From assembly GCA_028095005.1 (NCBI GenBank), contig CM051463.1:80891002-80955001 (forward strand): DNA of 64,000 bases, read 5' to 3'. The stretch comes from Rhynchospora pubera. Taxonomy: Eukaryota > Streptophyta > Magnoliopsida > Poales > Cyperaceae. Both the position numbers and the translations under genes were made by a program. The notes below the pieces were generated by a model. The model saw nothing but the letters and a program-made list of their open reading frames with translations. It was not told the origin of the DNA and ran no database searches. This document shows positions 33,985 through 46,121 of the stretch, piece by piece (the stretch's first letter is position 1; each line of letters begins with the position of its first letter).

Positions 33985-36360
33985 GTCTTCTCGTCCATTT
34001 AGGATAGCGAAAACATTGTGGTATATGCCGATAATACCAAGGTTCAAGCGTCTCTTCAATAATCAAGAGATGCTAAACTATTAAGGTGGTATGCAGAAGG
34101 CAGAAAGAAAGATAGGACTCGTCCCAGTGGATGAACATAGATCGTAATTTCAAGGATTTTGGTTGTGAATCTAGGAATTTGAGATTGGGACTACGCACGG
34201 ATGGTACGAATCCTTACGGTCTCATGAGAAGCAATCGCAGTGTATGACCAGTTTTTTAATTATTTACAATCTTCCTTCCTGGTTGTGCATGAAAAAAGAT
34301 ATCTGATGATACCATTACTGATTTCTGGTCCAAAACAACCAGGTAATGATATAGATGTGTACTTGGTTATGTTAATAGAAGACCTTGATAAGTTGTGGAA
34401 GGACAGGGTGAAGGTATTCGATGCTTTTTCAAAAAGTTATTTCAACCTACGTGCAATGATATTTTGCACGATTAATGATTTTTCCGCGTACGGAAACTTG
34501 TCAGGTTATAGGCACAAAGGAGATAAGGCATGCTCTATTTGTTAGGAAGAAACTCATTCTGTATGGTTATCTAATTGTAGGAAGAATGTCTATTTGGGAC
34601 ATCGTAGGTTCCTTAACCGTCATCACCCATACCGCCGGACTGATTACAAAACCAAATTTGATGGTAAAACCGAAACCCGAAGGGCACCGATACCAAAAAG
34701 CGAAAGACAGATATACGAGGAGGTGAAGGAACTTAAAATCAAATTGGGTAAACCATTCGCGAAGAAAATTCCAGATGGCAAATGGAAGAAAAAGTCTATA
34801 TTTTGGGATCTTGAATACTAGGCTTATTTGGATGTTAGGCATTGTTTGGATGCGATACACATCATTAAGAATATCTGTGAATTTTTTATTGCTTTGATTT
34901 TAAATAACTAAGGAAAAGTAGACAATGCTAATGTGAGAAAATATATGGTCGAAATAGGGATCCGAATGGACCTAGCCGCACAGCCAGATGCTAGTAAGAA
35001 ATGAGATTGGTTACCTGATGCAGTTTACACTCTGACAAGAAAAGAGAAGGTCAGTTTATTGGGGTGCTTGATGTCTATTAAGGTTACGACCGGTTATGAC
35101 TCTAATATCTCAAGGAAGGTATCGATCAAGGATATGAAATTGATTGGAATGAAATCGCACGATTATCACGTGTTGTTGACCCAGTTGCTACCGATTGCAA
35201 TTTGAGGATATTTTAAGGAAAAGGTTCGGAACTCTATTATTAAGCTGTGTTTTTTTTAATGAAATTTGCTCCAAAGTGATTGATCCTGAAAAACTGACTA
35301 AGCTAGAAACTGATGCTTATCAGACCATATGCGAGCTAGAAATGTACTTTTCCCCATCATTCTTTGTTATAATAGTGCATTTGACCATTCATTTAGTCAG
35401 GGAGATTAAGTGGTGTGGTCTGATATTTTTGCGGTACATGTACCCTTTTGAAAGAGCAATGAGACAATTGAAAAGGTTAGTCCGAATCAGATCTCGACCC
35501 GAAGGAAGCATAGTCGAAAGATATGTGGCCGAAGAGGTTATTGATTTCTATACATATTATGTACATGGACTAACACATATTGGCCTGTCGAAGAATCGGC
35601 ACGAAGGTAGAGTCCTAGGAAAAGGTATACTTGGTTTGAAAATAATTACAGTTGACCTTGAAAAGAGAGAAAAATCAAATCTTCAAATTTTACAACAAGT
35701 CGCCATTGTGGCTCCTTATTTGGATCAAAATATAGCAGAGTTGCGAGAACAAAATTCTCAAAAAGGTGAAAATTGGATCACCAACGAGCACAACAAACAG
35801 TTTGTAAATTGATTCAGAAAGAAAGTGCAATTATCCCCGTTCGACAATAAAACTATGAAATACCTTGCAAATGGTCCCAATGCAAATGTGTGCACCTATC
35901 AAGGGTGCAATTTGAATGGATTCACCTGGTATACAAAGAAAAATAAGATGGCAAAAGCACTGTACAAAATAGCGGAGTCACATTAAAAGCTATATCAAGT
36001 GATGAAAACTCATTAGAGCCGTATTATGGGTGGATTGAAGAAATCTGGGAACTTGATTATAATGCATTCAAGATACATGTGTTTGAATGTAAATAGATTC
36101 TCAAAAGTGGAGTAAAAAATGAAAAGAATTCTGGAATAACAACCGTTGATTTCAAAAAGTTAGGATATGCATATGACCCTTTCATACTTGTAAACACACA
36201 AGCAATGCAAGTTTTTTATATCGTTGATCCAGCCGACATCTCACGACATGTGGTTCTTCTCGGAAAAAGGCGCATTGTAGGCGTTGAAGATGTCATAGAT
36301 GAAAAAGAATATGACCAATTTGATGAAATAGCATCATTCTCCACAGGTATAATATTATAA
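33985..36360 (+). pseudogene. Decayed CACTA transposase (TNP2 type with DUF4218 and DUF4216-like regions)
   Basis: Recognisable pieces in order: WYMPIIPRFKRLF-like start, SGPKQPGNDIDVYL and AYGNLSGYRHKGDKAC (Transposase_21/TNP2, about 34300-34545), LGHRRFLNRHHPYRR (34595-34640), LDVRHCLDAIHIIKNICE-like (34825-34880), then FFNEICSKVIDPEKL, QLEMYF-like and PFERAMRQLKR with GSIVERYVAEE (DUF4218, 35240-35560), and a YYGWIEEIWELDYNAFK-like DUF4216 segment with VDPAD (36000-36340). Several in-frame stops (for example after KACSIC, after WDLEY, near 34908, 35003, 35814 and 35985) and frame changes break it, so it cannot make a full transposase as it stands. It mobilises CACTA termini when intact; here it is a relic. 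Confidence 0.85.
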
Positions 36361-36584
36361 TATATATAATTAATCTCAATTAATTATTGTATTAATTTGT
36401 GAATTAATTTGGTACCTACATTAATTAATTGTTATATATATTCTATACACAGGTATCGATGGAACACCACTACCAGTTGAAGAGTTAGCAACAAATTTGC
36501 GTGTCGATCACAGAGAAGCAGGCGTGTGGGTAACCCGACCAAAATCACAAAGGAATAAAGAAAATTGAGTTATATATATATATA

Positions 36585-36987
36585 GAGTTTTGCTATGGTG
36601 AGTTGCAACTCACCAAAGCATCCGTGAGTCGCTCTCAAAATTTCGAAATTAAGTTCAAAACGACCGATCCAAACCATCTAATACGATCTCCCTATTGAAT
36701 TCTCCATGCTGATCAAATTTTACATTTTTTCGAAATTTTTAAGTATTTATTTCGGATTTTTAAAAACTGCTGTTTTTGAACGGTTCAGAACTAATTAGAT
36801 TAATGATTTTCCAAAATTTCAAAAAAATACTTAAAAATTTCGAAAAAATATAAAATTTTGTCTGCACGGAGATTTCAATAGGAAGATTGTATTAGATGGT
36901 TTTGATCGGTCGTTATGAACTTAATTTCGGAATTTTGAGCGCGACTCACGGACGCTTTGGTGAGTTGCAACTCACCATAGCAAAACT
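36585..36987. mobile_element. Foldback MITE, family I, copy 2, nested in the CACTA element
   Basis: It has the same ends (GAGTTTTGCTATGGTGAGTT; TCACCATAGCAAAACT) and the same internal paired blocks as 30376-30777, again between (TA)n runs. Nesting shows that it inserted after the CACTA element arrived, or travelled with it. Confidence 0.85.
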
Positions 36988-37249
36988 ATATATATATATA
37001 TATATATGTACTAGCAGTACATTTAATTTCAATTGTAATAAAAATATTTAAAGTATTGTGAATTTAAATGTTACGATATATTTTGTATTATTTTAAATTA
37101 TAAATGGGAAAAAAATTTCTGATTAATTTTTAAGACTGATTTTTTACTTAAAAACCAGTCTTAATAATTAATCAGAAATTTTTAATTCTAAATTCCTTTA
37201 TTTATGAAAAAGGCGAACAAAATAATAAAACAGATTATAAGAATAAATT

Positions 37250-37745
37250 AATTTGCATGCATAAATGAATTCAATGATTGCATGCATGCATGAATATCTA
37301 TGTAATTTTCATAACTATTTAAAATTTATTTGCATGCATGAATAGTCTTAATAATCATTTTAAAATAGAAAATAATCTATTTAATTATTTGTATGCATGA
37401 ATTAAATGATTGTATTCATGCATAAAAATCTATGTAATTTTTATAGATAAATGCATATCATTTTAAAATAGAAAATAATCTATTTAAAATTTATTTGCAT
37501 GCATGAATTGAATGATTGCATACATGCATGAAAATCTATGTAATTTTATAGATAAATGCATGTCATTTTAAAACAAAAAATAATCTATTTAAAATTTATT
37601 ACATGCATGAATTGAATGATTGCATACATGGATGAAAATCTATGTAATTTTTATAGATAAATGCATGTCATTTTAAAATAGAAAATAATCTATTTAAAAT
37701 TTATTTACATGCATGATTTTGCATGCATGAATTGAATAATCTATT
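37250..37745 (+). repeat. Minisatellite of ~100-bp units inside the CACTA element
   Basis: Four to five imperfect copies of a unit combining GCATGCATGAATTGAATGAT, GAAAATCTATGTAATTTT, ATAGATAAATGCATGTCATT and AATAATCTATTTAAAATTTA. No coding potential. Confidence 0.8.
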
Positions 37746-37854
37746 TAAAATTTATTAAAACATAATCAAATTGTCCATTATAATATTTCGCCTTTATTTT
37801 TAAGATAGGTTTTTAAGTTAAAAATCGGTCTTAAAAATAAAAGCAAATTTTAAA

Positions 37855-38300
37855 TACTCTATCTCCTCTTCTCTCCTTACTCCTTACTCTCTTACTGTCG
37901 ACTGCCTAACTCCCTCTCTATCTCCTCTCTCTCGCTCGCCTATCTACCGACTCTCTGCCTCTCCTCTCTCGCTCGCCTCTCTACCGCTGACAGCCACCTC
38001 TCTCACAATGTAAGTCTCTCTCTATCTCTAGCTTCACTACCTAACTCCCTCTCTCTTTCTCTCTTTAGTCGACTGCCTCCTCTCTGGCCCTCCTCTCTCG
38101 CTCGCCTCTCTACCGCCGACAGCCACCTCTCTCACAAAGTAAGTCTCTCTCTCCCTCCCTCTCTCTACCTTCACTGTCAAACTCCCTTTCTCTTTCTCTC
38201 TTTAGCCGACTGCCTCCTCTTTTCTCTCACTCCACCACTTCTCTGACGACAGCCACCTCTCTCTCACAAGTAAGTCTCTCTCTCTCTCTCTTTATCTCCT
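37855..38300 (+). repeat. CT-rich tandem region inside the CACTA element
   Basis: Pyrimidine-rich sequence with three diverged copies of a ~110-bp unit containing ACAGCCACCTCTCTCACAA and AAGTCTCTCTC, followed by a run of short GAATTG words (38320-38600). Confidence 0.75.
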
Positions 38301-38950
38301 CTTTTTCATTAGTGAATTGATTTGATGGAATTAGTGAATTGGTAAATTGAATTGATGTAATTGGTGAATTGAATTGCTTGATAGAATTGGTGAATTGATT
38401 TGATGGATTGGTGAATTAAATTGCTTGGTTAATTTGATTAGTGAATTGAATTGCTTAGTGAATTGGTTAGTGAATTCAATTGCTTAGTGAATTGGTTAGT
38501 TAATTGAATTGCTTATTGAATTGAATTGCTTAGTGAATTGAACTGCTTGGTTAATTGGTTGGTTAATTGGTCAATTGACTTGGATAATTGGTTAATTTGC
38601 ATGCTTAATTATGAAATTTATGTTTCTTAGTATGGATAAAATTAGTATGAATTAGTAATTAGTAATTGACTTGGTTTGAGAAAATTAGTAATTAATGTAA
38701 TTAGTATGGATAAAATTAGTAATTAATTGGTTAGTTTTGTTATTATTATCACACAACCCTCGACAAAAATGATATGGGTTGTGGATTCGCTAAATCCACC
38801 GAGTTATTTTTCTCTAATTTTAGATTCATACAAGAGGTAATTTTAGGATTTTAGTCAATATATATATATATATATGCATATTATCCAATAGATACAAATT
38901 AATGCTTCTAATTTTATATTTTAATGTTGCAGTGCTTTATCCAGAATGAA

Positions 38951-39363
38951 GCTAGGTAGACAATTCAACATTGACATTATTCCGGTACATATATAGCTCG
39001 AACTAATAGTTTCAGTTCATTTCTAATTAATTTATTGAATTTAATATTAATGTGAAAAATATTAATTCGTATATGTAGAGTCCACGTCAGCCCAACGATC
39101 GCGATTGCGGGTTCTATGCGATTCGAAACCTTCACATGATTCTGATGCATTACTCGAACTACCAGGAGTTGCCAGCGGTATGAATTACTACTTAAATTAA
39201 AAGTTTAGTGTTTGAAATCAATTTGCTTAGGTTTCATTAATTAAATTAGTTTAATTGAATTAATGCAAAGTTTGGAGCGGAGGATCGACCTTATAGCGAA
39301 AAAGACATTAATGGTAGTTTAGACGAGTTTTACGATTATGTACGAAGAATTGTACATCGTTAG
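38951..39363 (+). pseudogene. Ulp1-like cysteine protease remnant of the CACTA element
   Basis: Three exon-like pieces: a short one ending NIDIIP then GT; 39081-39177 encoding PRQPNDRDCGFYAIRNLH, with the Q...DCG(F/Y) signature of the Ulp1 active-site Gln and Cys; and 39271-39363 encoding YSEKDINGSLDEFYDYVRR then TAG. Splice sites are consensus (GTATGA; GCAAAG). Ulp1-like proteases are commonly carried by plant CACTA and MULE elements. The catalytic His and Asp part upstream was not found, so this is probably incomplete. Confidence 0.75.
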
Positions 39364-40550
39364 ATAATTATAATTAATGAATTTTGAGAATTTACGATTA
39401 TTGCTTTTTATTTTGATGATTATGTGATGTTTTGATATATCAATTTCTTGCTGTCAATGTAAATTGAATGATATTATGTGGTTGTTGGCTAGCTAAAATG
39501 GGGCTAGCCAAAATTTTTTTTTAAAATAAAAAATTAAGACTAGTTATTAAGCTAAAAACCGGTCTTAAAGATTTCAGTAAGACCGATTATTAGTTTAATA
39601 ACCGGTCTTAAAAATATTCAAAAAAAATAAAATCGCTAAAATAATCTTAATATTAAGACCGGTTTTTAGTTTAATAACCGGTCTTAATAATAAAATATTA
39701 ACACCGGTTTTTAGGTTAAAAACTGGTCTTAATAATGCGTAACTTTTCCGCTCCAATTTCTGACTTATTTTTAGCATGCACCTTTAAAATCGGTTTTTTA
39801 TATGTTTTTAACACCACTCATCTGTAGCACCACTTTCTATCCGGTGCGAAAGACCATAATTTAATCGGTGTTAAAAATGAAATATGGCGTAGTGTTTATG
39901 GCATTAAAATTATTCAATCAATGGCATTTTTTCTCATAAAAAATTAAAATAAGTTTTAAAAAGTGTAAGATATGTTTTCTTACGAAAATATTTGTGTAAT
40001 AAAACCGAGCTACTCATTTGACTCTAAAAATTAAGTTAAGTTCACTAAGATTGGGAATCGTAGCAACAGCTGATATCATTACTATCCGTAGCACCATAAA
40101 TTTGCTCAACAGTAAGATATATAGTCTTAGTTGAACTATTTAATTTATAATTATTTACTTATTAACCTATGGTACAAATTTGAGTCGTTAGAAATAATCA
40201 AATTGACAACTGATGTTTGTTAATAAAAAAAACATAAGTTATGCCATATCCAAATTTTATACTGATAAGCAAGAAATAAAATTGAACGAAGAACATTGAG
40301 AAAAGTTCAACTAAAATCTCTTTTTTTAAAAAAAAATCAAACTTTTTTATACAATTAATTCCTATCCTATTCGACATTTCGTACAATGTTCGAAGCACAT
40401 CCATATTTTTATTTCATATAAATTTATCATTGCCATAATTATCTTATCATGATCATTTCCTGTGCTATTCTGCCCGTACATACAACTAGCGATTAAACGA
40501 GTCTATCTGTTTGTTTTTTTGTGTTGCTGACTGGCTGTGTATGGAATACT

Positions 40551-40917
40551 TCCATCGATGGCACGGAGGGTTCCGTGCCATTAAGTTATTTTTCGAGATC
40601 CAAAATTTAAATGGTCAATCCAAACCGTTCAAGTTGTTCTCTATATTGAAATATCTTTGGAGACCAAATTTTATATTTTTTTTAATTTTTTTGCTATTTA
40701 TTGTGATATTTTAAAAACACTACGATTAGAGTATTTCAGGCCCTCCAATTTGAAAATATCTTAATAAATAGCAAAAAAATTTGAAAAAATGTAAAATTTG
40801 GTCTCCAAAGGTATTTGAATATTTTGATCAACTTGAATGGTTTGGATTGACCGTTTGACTTTTGAATTTCAAAAAACAAATTGATAGAAAATTGATGGCA
40901 CGTGCCATCGATGGCGC
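40551..40917. mobile_element. Foldback MITE, family III (CCATCGATGGCACG ends)
   Basis: The left end CCATCGATGGCACG is inverted at the right end (CGTGCCATCGATGG), and long internal blocks pair (TTTGGAGACCAAATTTTATA on the left; AAATTTGGTCTCCAAA on the right). The structure, though not the sequence, resembles family-I and family-II foldbacks in this window. Confidence 0.75.
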
Positions 40918-41189
40918 GTTAGCCATTCTCTCTCTCTCTCTATATATATAGTCTGAAATCTTTTACATCCATACTAACAACCAAGAAATTGTTTGTACAT
41001 ATATGTTTAGACTAAATTAATTGCAGCAAGCACAAAATTTCACATTCATATATCATTAAATAGAACTTCCGCACATATGCCAATATATTTCCTCCGACGA
41101 ATGCAGTCCATATTAACTATAATGATGTCGAATTACTTAAAAGAGGAATTATAAGTGTTATCGGCAAATATATCATTCCAGCCATCATT

Positions 41190-41394
41190 AAATACAAAAT
41201 GAACATATACAGTAAATAAAGTGAACATATAGACGATCTAAGTGAACACTTACAAACAAATAAGTGTTGTCATCACTTCTTCAGAAGTTTACATATATAT
41301 TCAACTTATTTTCATTGAACTTATTTATTTTTATGTGTTTACTTAAATCGTCTATATGTTCACTTTGTTTGCTGTATATGTTTACTTTATATTT
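41190..41394. repeat. Inverted repeat with ~58-bp arms
   Basis: The left arm (41190-41247, around GTGAACATATAGACGATCTA) is the reverse complement of 41337-41394 (around AATCGTCTATATGTTCACTT) with few mismatches. It is likely a foldback MITE lying 0.6 kb downstream of the CYP71 stop codon. No gene was seen between 39895 and 41979. Confidence 0.75.
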
Positions 41395-41979
41395 AGCGAT
41401 GGCATGGATAGCAAAACTGCAAATGGCAGTAATCAATTTCCTTACTTAAATATAAAGTTCTAGCGTTATTTCTTATGAAAGTATGTAAGAGTCAAATATA
41501 ATTTTTATTTATTCCTCAAAAGCAGAGAGTATTGAACTGGATCGAAGGATTATGTTAAGTTTATTGTATTAATAATTTATAGGTAGTTTAAGATTTTTGA
41601 GGTGTTATGGAATAGACTGAGAATTAAATTTATATCAAAACTGTAATAATTATAAAATAATAATAAAAACATTTTAAATTGAGACCGCTTAACACTGAAT
41701 CTAGTTAATTAAAGAGCTTTGTAGCAAAGTTTAATTGCTTGCATATCAAATGCTTAGCACAGATTCTGTGTTCGGAAGTATTACTTAGTGAGAAACAGAA
41801 CAATTAATTTACTTTAGTAGCAAAAATTACAAAATTATTCATATAATGGATGTTAAATTATTTTACTAGCTAGGGCACTTTCTGATTGAAGTTATGCACT
41901 TACTGCACGTGTCGAGCAACCATGCGTACAGTTACTTCAATATTGTTCGATACTGAAGTATTATTTATTACTTGAACAT

Positions 41980-44942
41980 CTAACAATCCGGCAGAGGAAC
42001 ACGCAGTGTTGGTATTAAAAGCAACGGTTCTTTCTTGGCAGCAGTTATTCCAAATGTCTCTGTCATGTCCAGATCGTTTGGCTTCATCCCATTAGATAGT
42101 TCCCAATCAAAGTGCAACAAAATCTTTGCTAGCGCCTCCTCCACCAACGTTACACTGAATTCAAGCCCAGGACAAATTCTTCTGCCTGCACCAAACGGCA
42201 GAAACTCAAAGTCGTGTCCTTTAAAGTCAATAGCAGACGTTTCAAATCTCTCCGGTTTGAATTCCTCTGGATCATCCCAGTAGTTAGGGTTTCTTCCTAA
42301 TGCCCATGCATTAACTATTATCCGGGACTCGGATGGAATTGTGTAGCCGAGTATCTGGCAGCTCTCGTGGCAGACTCGTGGTACTAAGAGGGGACCAGGT
42401 GGGTGCATCCTCAGGGTTTCTTTGATGACAAATTTCAGATAATCGAGTGACTTCTCATTGATTGTTGCAGCTTTCCTTAGCTCTGCTTGTGCCTTCGCCA
42501 TTACCTCAGGGTGCCTGATTAGTTCTGCCATCGCCCAAGTAATTGTCGTTGCTGATGACTCGGTTCCTGCAAAAAGTACATCCTGAAAGAAGAGAGCATA
42601 TATATCAGTACTCTAAGAGGTCAATTACATTTTTTTTTAATTAAAAGGCCGGTATATATGTCCTACATATAATTCTAGTTTGTAAACATATATTCACATT
42701 GTACATTTGTACTAAGATAGTAAGATCCGCCTATTGGTAACTAGAATATAAATTGCGATCTATTGCATGTCAAAAAAGCATGCTGACCATAGTGAATATG
42801 ATGAACTGGTTAAATTGTGAGGGCCATAATTCTCAAATCTATAGTATTTTCCCACATAATCAGACAAATTAAAGTATGAATCCTTTGTCAACTTCTTTTC
42901 ATTAATTAGGAAGCATAATATAAATTTATTATCATCAGTATCTATTAATTTGGATATAAGCAATTGCTGGAAATTACTTAGGATATAAATTGAAATTCAA
43001 CAGTTGTAATTACATTTCTATGCTCTTGCATGCTACTACCAAGTGATGTTCCATTTGGAAAGTGCATATCCGTTGTTTATTTTCATATTATGCTAGTTTA
43101 TTTGAATTTAATTAAACAGATACCAAGATAACAGATTTTATGGTGTCCATCGTGATAGGCTCCTCTAAGTCACCATTTTCCTTTACATTGATAAGTACAT
43201 CGACCAAATCATATTCAACCACTTCATCTCCTTTTTGGTTCTGTTGTTGCTTCTGCTTTTTCAAATGCTCCTTTAGAATTTCCTCCAGTACCAAATCCAA
43301 TTTGCTACATTTATTCACAATGAATATTTCATTATCAAAAGGTTTGCCCGAAAAGTCGATAAGTATTTCAACTTGTAAAATTGTCATTTAGTCCCGTACA
43401 GATGAAGGGAACATCAGTTAATGTTCTCTAAATTTCAAATATATCCTAAGAGCTGACTTCAAAATTTAAAATATACATTTTTGTAGTTATTGTGGTCCCT
43501 TTCAGGCGACATGTAAAACTTATATTTACTAAAATTAGAAATATATACTGACATATTGGTTGAGGACATATTAAATAGCTGGACCTAATTATTTCTTAAA
43601 AGTACAGGAATACTTTTACCTATGGAGTCTCATAAATCTTCTTCTCATGTTGAAGTCCAACCAACTCAATGAAGGGAAGAGGTCAGAGAGATTGAACCCA
43701 GAGAAGGACTCCAGAACCCCACTCATAATTTCCAAAAGGGGCCCTTTATCTTTAAACTTTCCCCCAAATGCTGCCCGAATAATAATATGGTTTGAAAGTT
43801 CAGATGTCATCTCACTGAGATTGACTGGTGATTCATCAGGAAAAGAGGTGAAGCTCTTCAACAGGGAATTAATCTCTTCTCTGCGAATTGAGGAGAAAGA
43901 TTTGACCTGTTTTGAACTGAAAAGCTCAGTTGTACAAATTCGACGCAGCTGGCGCCAATATGTGCCATTTGAGAAGACAATGTCTGTGCAGCCATACCCG
44001 AGAAGATTTGCTGCAATCATCGCAGGGCGGTTTGCGAGCTTTGCATCTTGCGACTTCAACACCTATGTGTTTTTTGTATGACTAATCTCAAAATTAAATT
44101 CATCCCTTCAATATAACTGATTTTGAAAAACACAAAATTTCGAAGACATATATACAATAAGAAGGTAAGTTGAATTTCTTTTATCAGCTGGAATAGTGCT
44201 TGTTAAAATTACTCTGCTGGAGACTGACCTTTTTACTCTTCTACCATGTCAGCTCTATTACACAAAATCGCAAGCATATGTGGAAATTGTCTGCGAAGAA
44301 CCTCAAAGGCTCAAACAATTTTTTGAATGATCAAATTTCCAAAAAGAATCATTATTATGTGTTGTACAAATTTGATAAGGAAGAGAGGAAGAGTTACAAA
44401 GAATCATGAGTATCCACTTTCTAGTAAGTAAATTGTGTTATTCTCCTCAATGCACACAGGAGTCTACCATATATCCTATCCTCTATATACATGTAAAATA
44501 ACAATGTAACACTAAGATACGTTCCCGAAAAAGCCCTACATGCAACATATTATAAGGTCACAACTCACAAGACTCACAACATATAACAAGTTAAGGACAC
44601 TATTGGTATCCTAATTTTCTTTTTAAAGCATCAGCTGTGGATTTTATTAATTACCTCTTTTGCAGCTTCACGGGAGCTGAGGACGACAAGATCAATCTCA
44701 CCAGCACGAAGGAGCATAACGGGTCCATGAAACTGTGCAAGCTCACGCAGAGCATGGTGCGGCAAATGGGCAGTGGCTAGGTGGTGGAGACTTCCAATGA
44801 AGGGCAGGGTCCAGGGACCGGGAGGGAGTTTGGATTTAGGGCAAGTCATTCTCTTCCTAAGGAACCGATCGTGAAGGAAGAGCAACAGTAGAAATATTGA
44901 GCAAGTTATTAAGAATGGAAGAGATGGAAGAGCAAGCACCAT
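41980..44942 (-). CDS. CYP71-clan cytochrome P450, CYP71D-like (four exons, 504 aa)
   Basis: Exons: 44942-44655, 44062-43620, 43304-43124, 42582-41980; all GT-AG, phases 0, 2, 0, giving 505 codons including the stop. Seen: hydrophobic anchor (about 1-25), hinge KLPPGPWTLPFIG (PPGP 40-43), C-helix WRQLR (132-136), I-helix AGTESS (309-314), KETLR (ExxR E359-R362), PERF motif FKPERF, and heme loop FGAGRRICPG with Cys441. Length and motifs are those of an active A-type plant P450. Closest general resemblance is to CYP71D-type enzymes such as sesquiterpene oxidases, but the substrate cannot be read from sequence. The last intron (after VIL, before DVLFAGT) is the position common to CYP71s; the two earlier introns are less usual for the family. 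The E359 region is slightly short between the J helix and K helix. Confidence 0.9.
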
Positions 44943-45023
44943 TTCTGCTCTTATCTTTTGTTTCGGGGATGTGAGCCAACGTTATTCACAACATTTAGAG
45001 CGGACTCTGAGGCTCTTAAGTTT

Positions 45024-45038
45024 TTTATATATATATAG
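45024..45038 (-). promoter_or_regulatory. Probable TATA box of the CYP71-like gene
   Basis: A TATATATATATAAAA stretch on the minus strand lies about 85 nt upstream of the ATG at 44942. The hAT-like foldback starts next to it at 45039, so upstream control sequence beyond the core promoter may be supplied by that element. Confidence 0.5.
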
Positions 45039-45687
45039 TAGCAAAGGTTTAAATAATGGATAGCGGATTCGTAACGGACATGCTTTCGCTGTAGCGGATA
45101 GCGGATAGCAGATATTTAGCGGGCGCTATCGGATCACAGTATAAAATATTATCAACAAACAATATAATTTTCCTCCCACCTATATTATTATGTTATGGAC
45201 ATACATTCAATTAAAGAATATTAAAATATAAAGTTATAATGATGAAAAAATCTAGTTTACTAATTTGTTTATACCTAGCTCTTTGAAATATATATTAGTT
45301 TTTTTTAAAGAGTAGATTCCGTCCAAACTAATAAAAAAAATCATGATCAAACCGTTCTATTAAATGCTAGATGAATCACTCTTTACATGCTTGTTTGACA
45401 ATAAAATATTTATAATTTGATGAAACTCAAAATATGAAAGTTGTAACTTATTTTTTAAGCTTTCTACAGAACTTTAAATCGGATCAATCGGAGTTTGTAT
45501 GAAAAAGATATGTCTAAAATACCAATACTGATTGTTATTTCCGCTAAATAACCGCTACTGTCCGCTAAAGAACCCCTAAATGCCGCTATGACTGCTATTG
45601 GCAAAACTCTAAATATACAATTTTTATTTAGCAGCGTAGCGGTCTACAATATAGCACCGCTATGGCCGCTATTTAAATCATTGTCTA
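45039..45687. mobile_element. hAT-like foldback element rich in TAGCGG, upstream of CYP71
   Basis: Ends TAGCAAAGGTTTAAATAATG and the inverse of TATTTAAATCATTGTCTA are similar inverted repeats of hAT style. The two end regions carry many TAGCGG/CCGCTA words in opposite orientation (45060-45135 and 45540-45675). A clear 8-bp target duplication was not found. Confidence 0.5.
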
Positions 45688-46121
45688 ATGATAAAAAATA
45701 TAGATAACAAAACCTCAATTTGAAAAGTACACAATAGAATTTTTTCTCACATACCATCATATATATAAACATAATAATAACGGAACCAAAAATAATTACG
45801 TTCATTATGCAGTAATTATAATTTTAAATGCATTTAAAATTATTTTGTGTTTAAAATTAATATTGTTGCCGTGTCCCCTTTGGTTGCCATGGGCTAGGAT
45901 GGGAAGGGATGGCACAATTTAGGGAACAATTTTTTGCGATTCTAATTACGCTTGAAATGCTAAAACAGGTCATTCTGGTGATAAGAAAGTTCGGCACAAA
46001 ATTTTTTATAGAGTTACAGTTTTAAATTTATGAAAAAAACACATAATAACCAATCGAAAATTGTTGCCGTGTCGCTTTCTAATTTTAAAAATGGAAATTG
46101 AAACCCACGCATCTTTATTTA

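Larger units (their letters stand above)
33718..39894 (+). mobile_element. CACTA (En/Spm-type) DNA transposon, 6.2 kb
   Basis: The element starts CACTACGCCA and ends TGGCGTAGTG, perfect 10-bp terminal inverted repeats of CACTA type, flanked by TTT on both sides (33715-33717 and 39895-39897), the expected 3-bp duplication. Subterminal copies of an ACCGGTCTTAA/TTAAGACCGGT motif are frequent at 37130-37165, 37800-37835 and 39535-39735, as in other CACTA elements. Inside are a decayed TNP2-type transposase, DUF4218 and DUF4216-like segments, a minisatellite, CT-rich DNA and Ulp1-like protease exons. A family-I MITE is nested at 36585-36987. Confidence 0.92.

Noticed and set aside
43647..44081. 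144-aa plus-strand frame
   Set aside because: Antisense of exon 2 of the CYP71-like gene.
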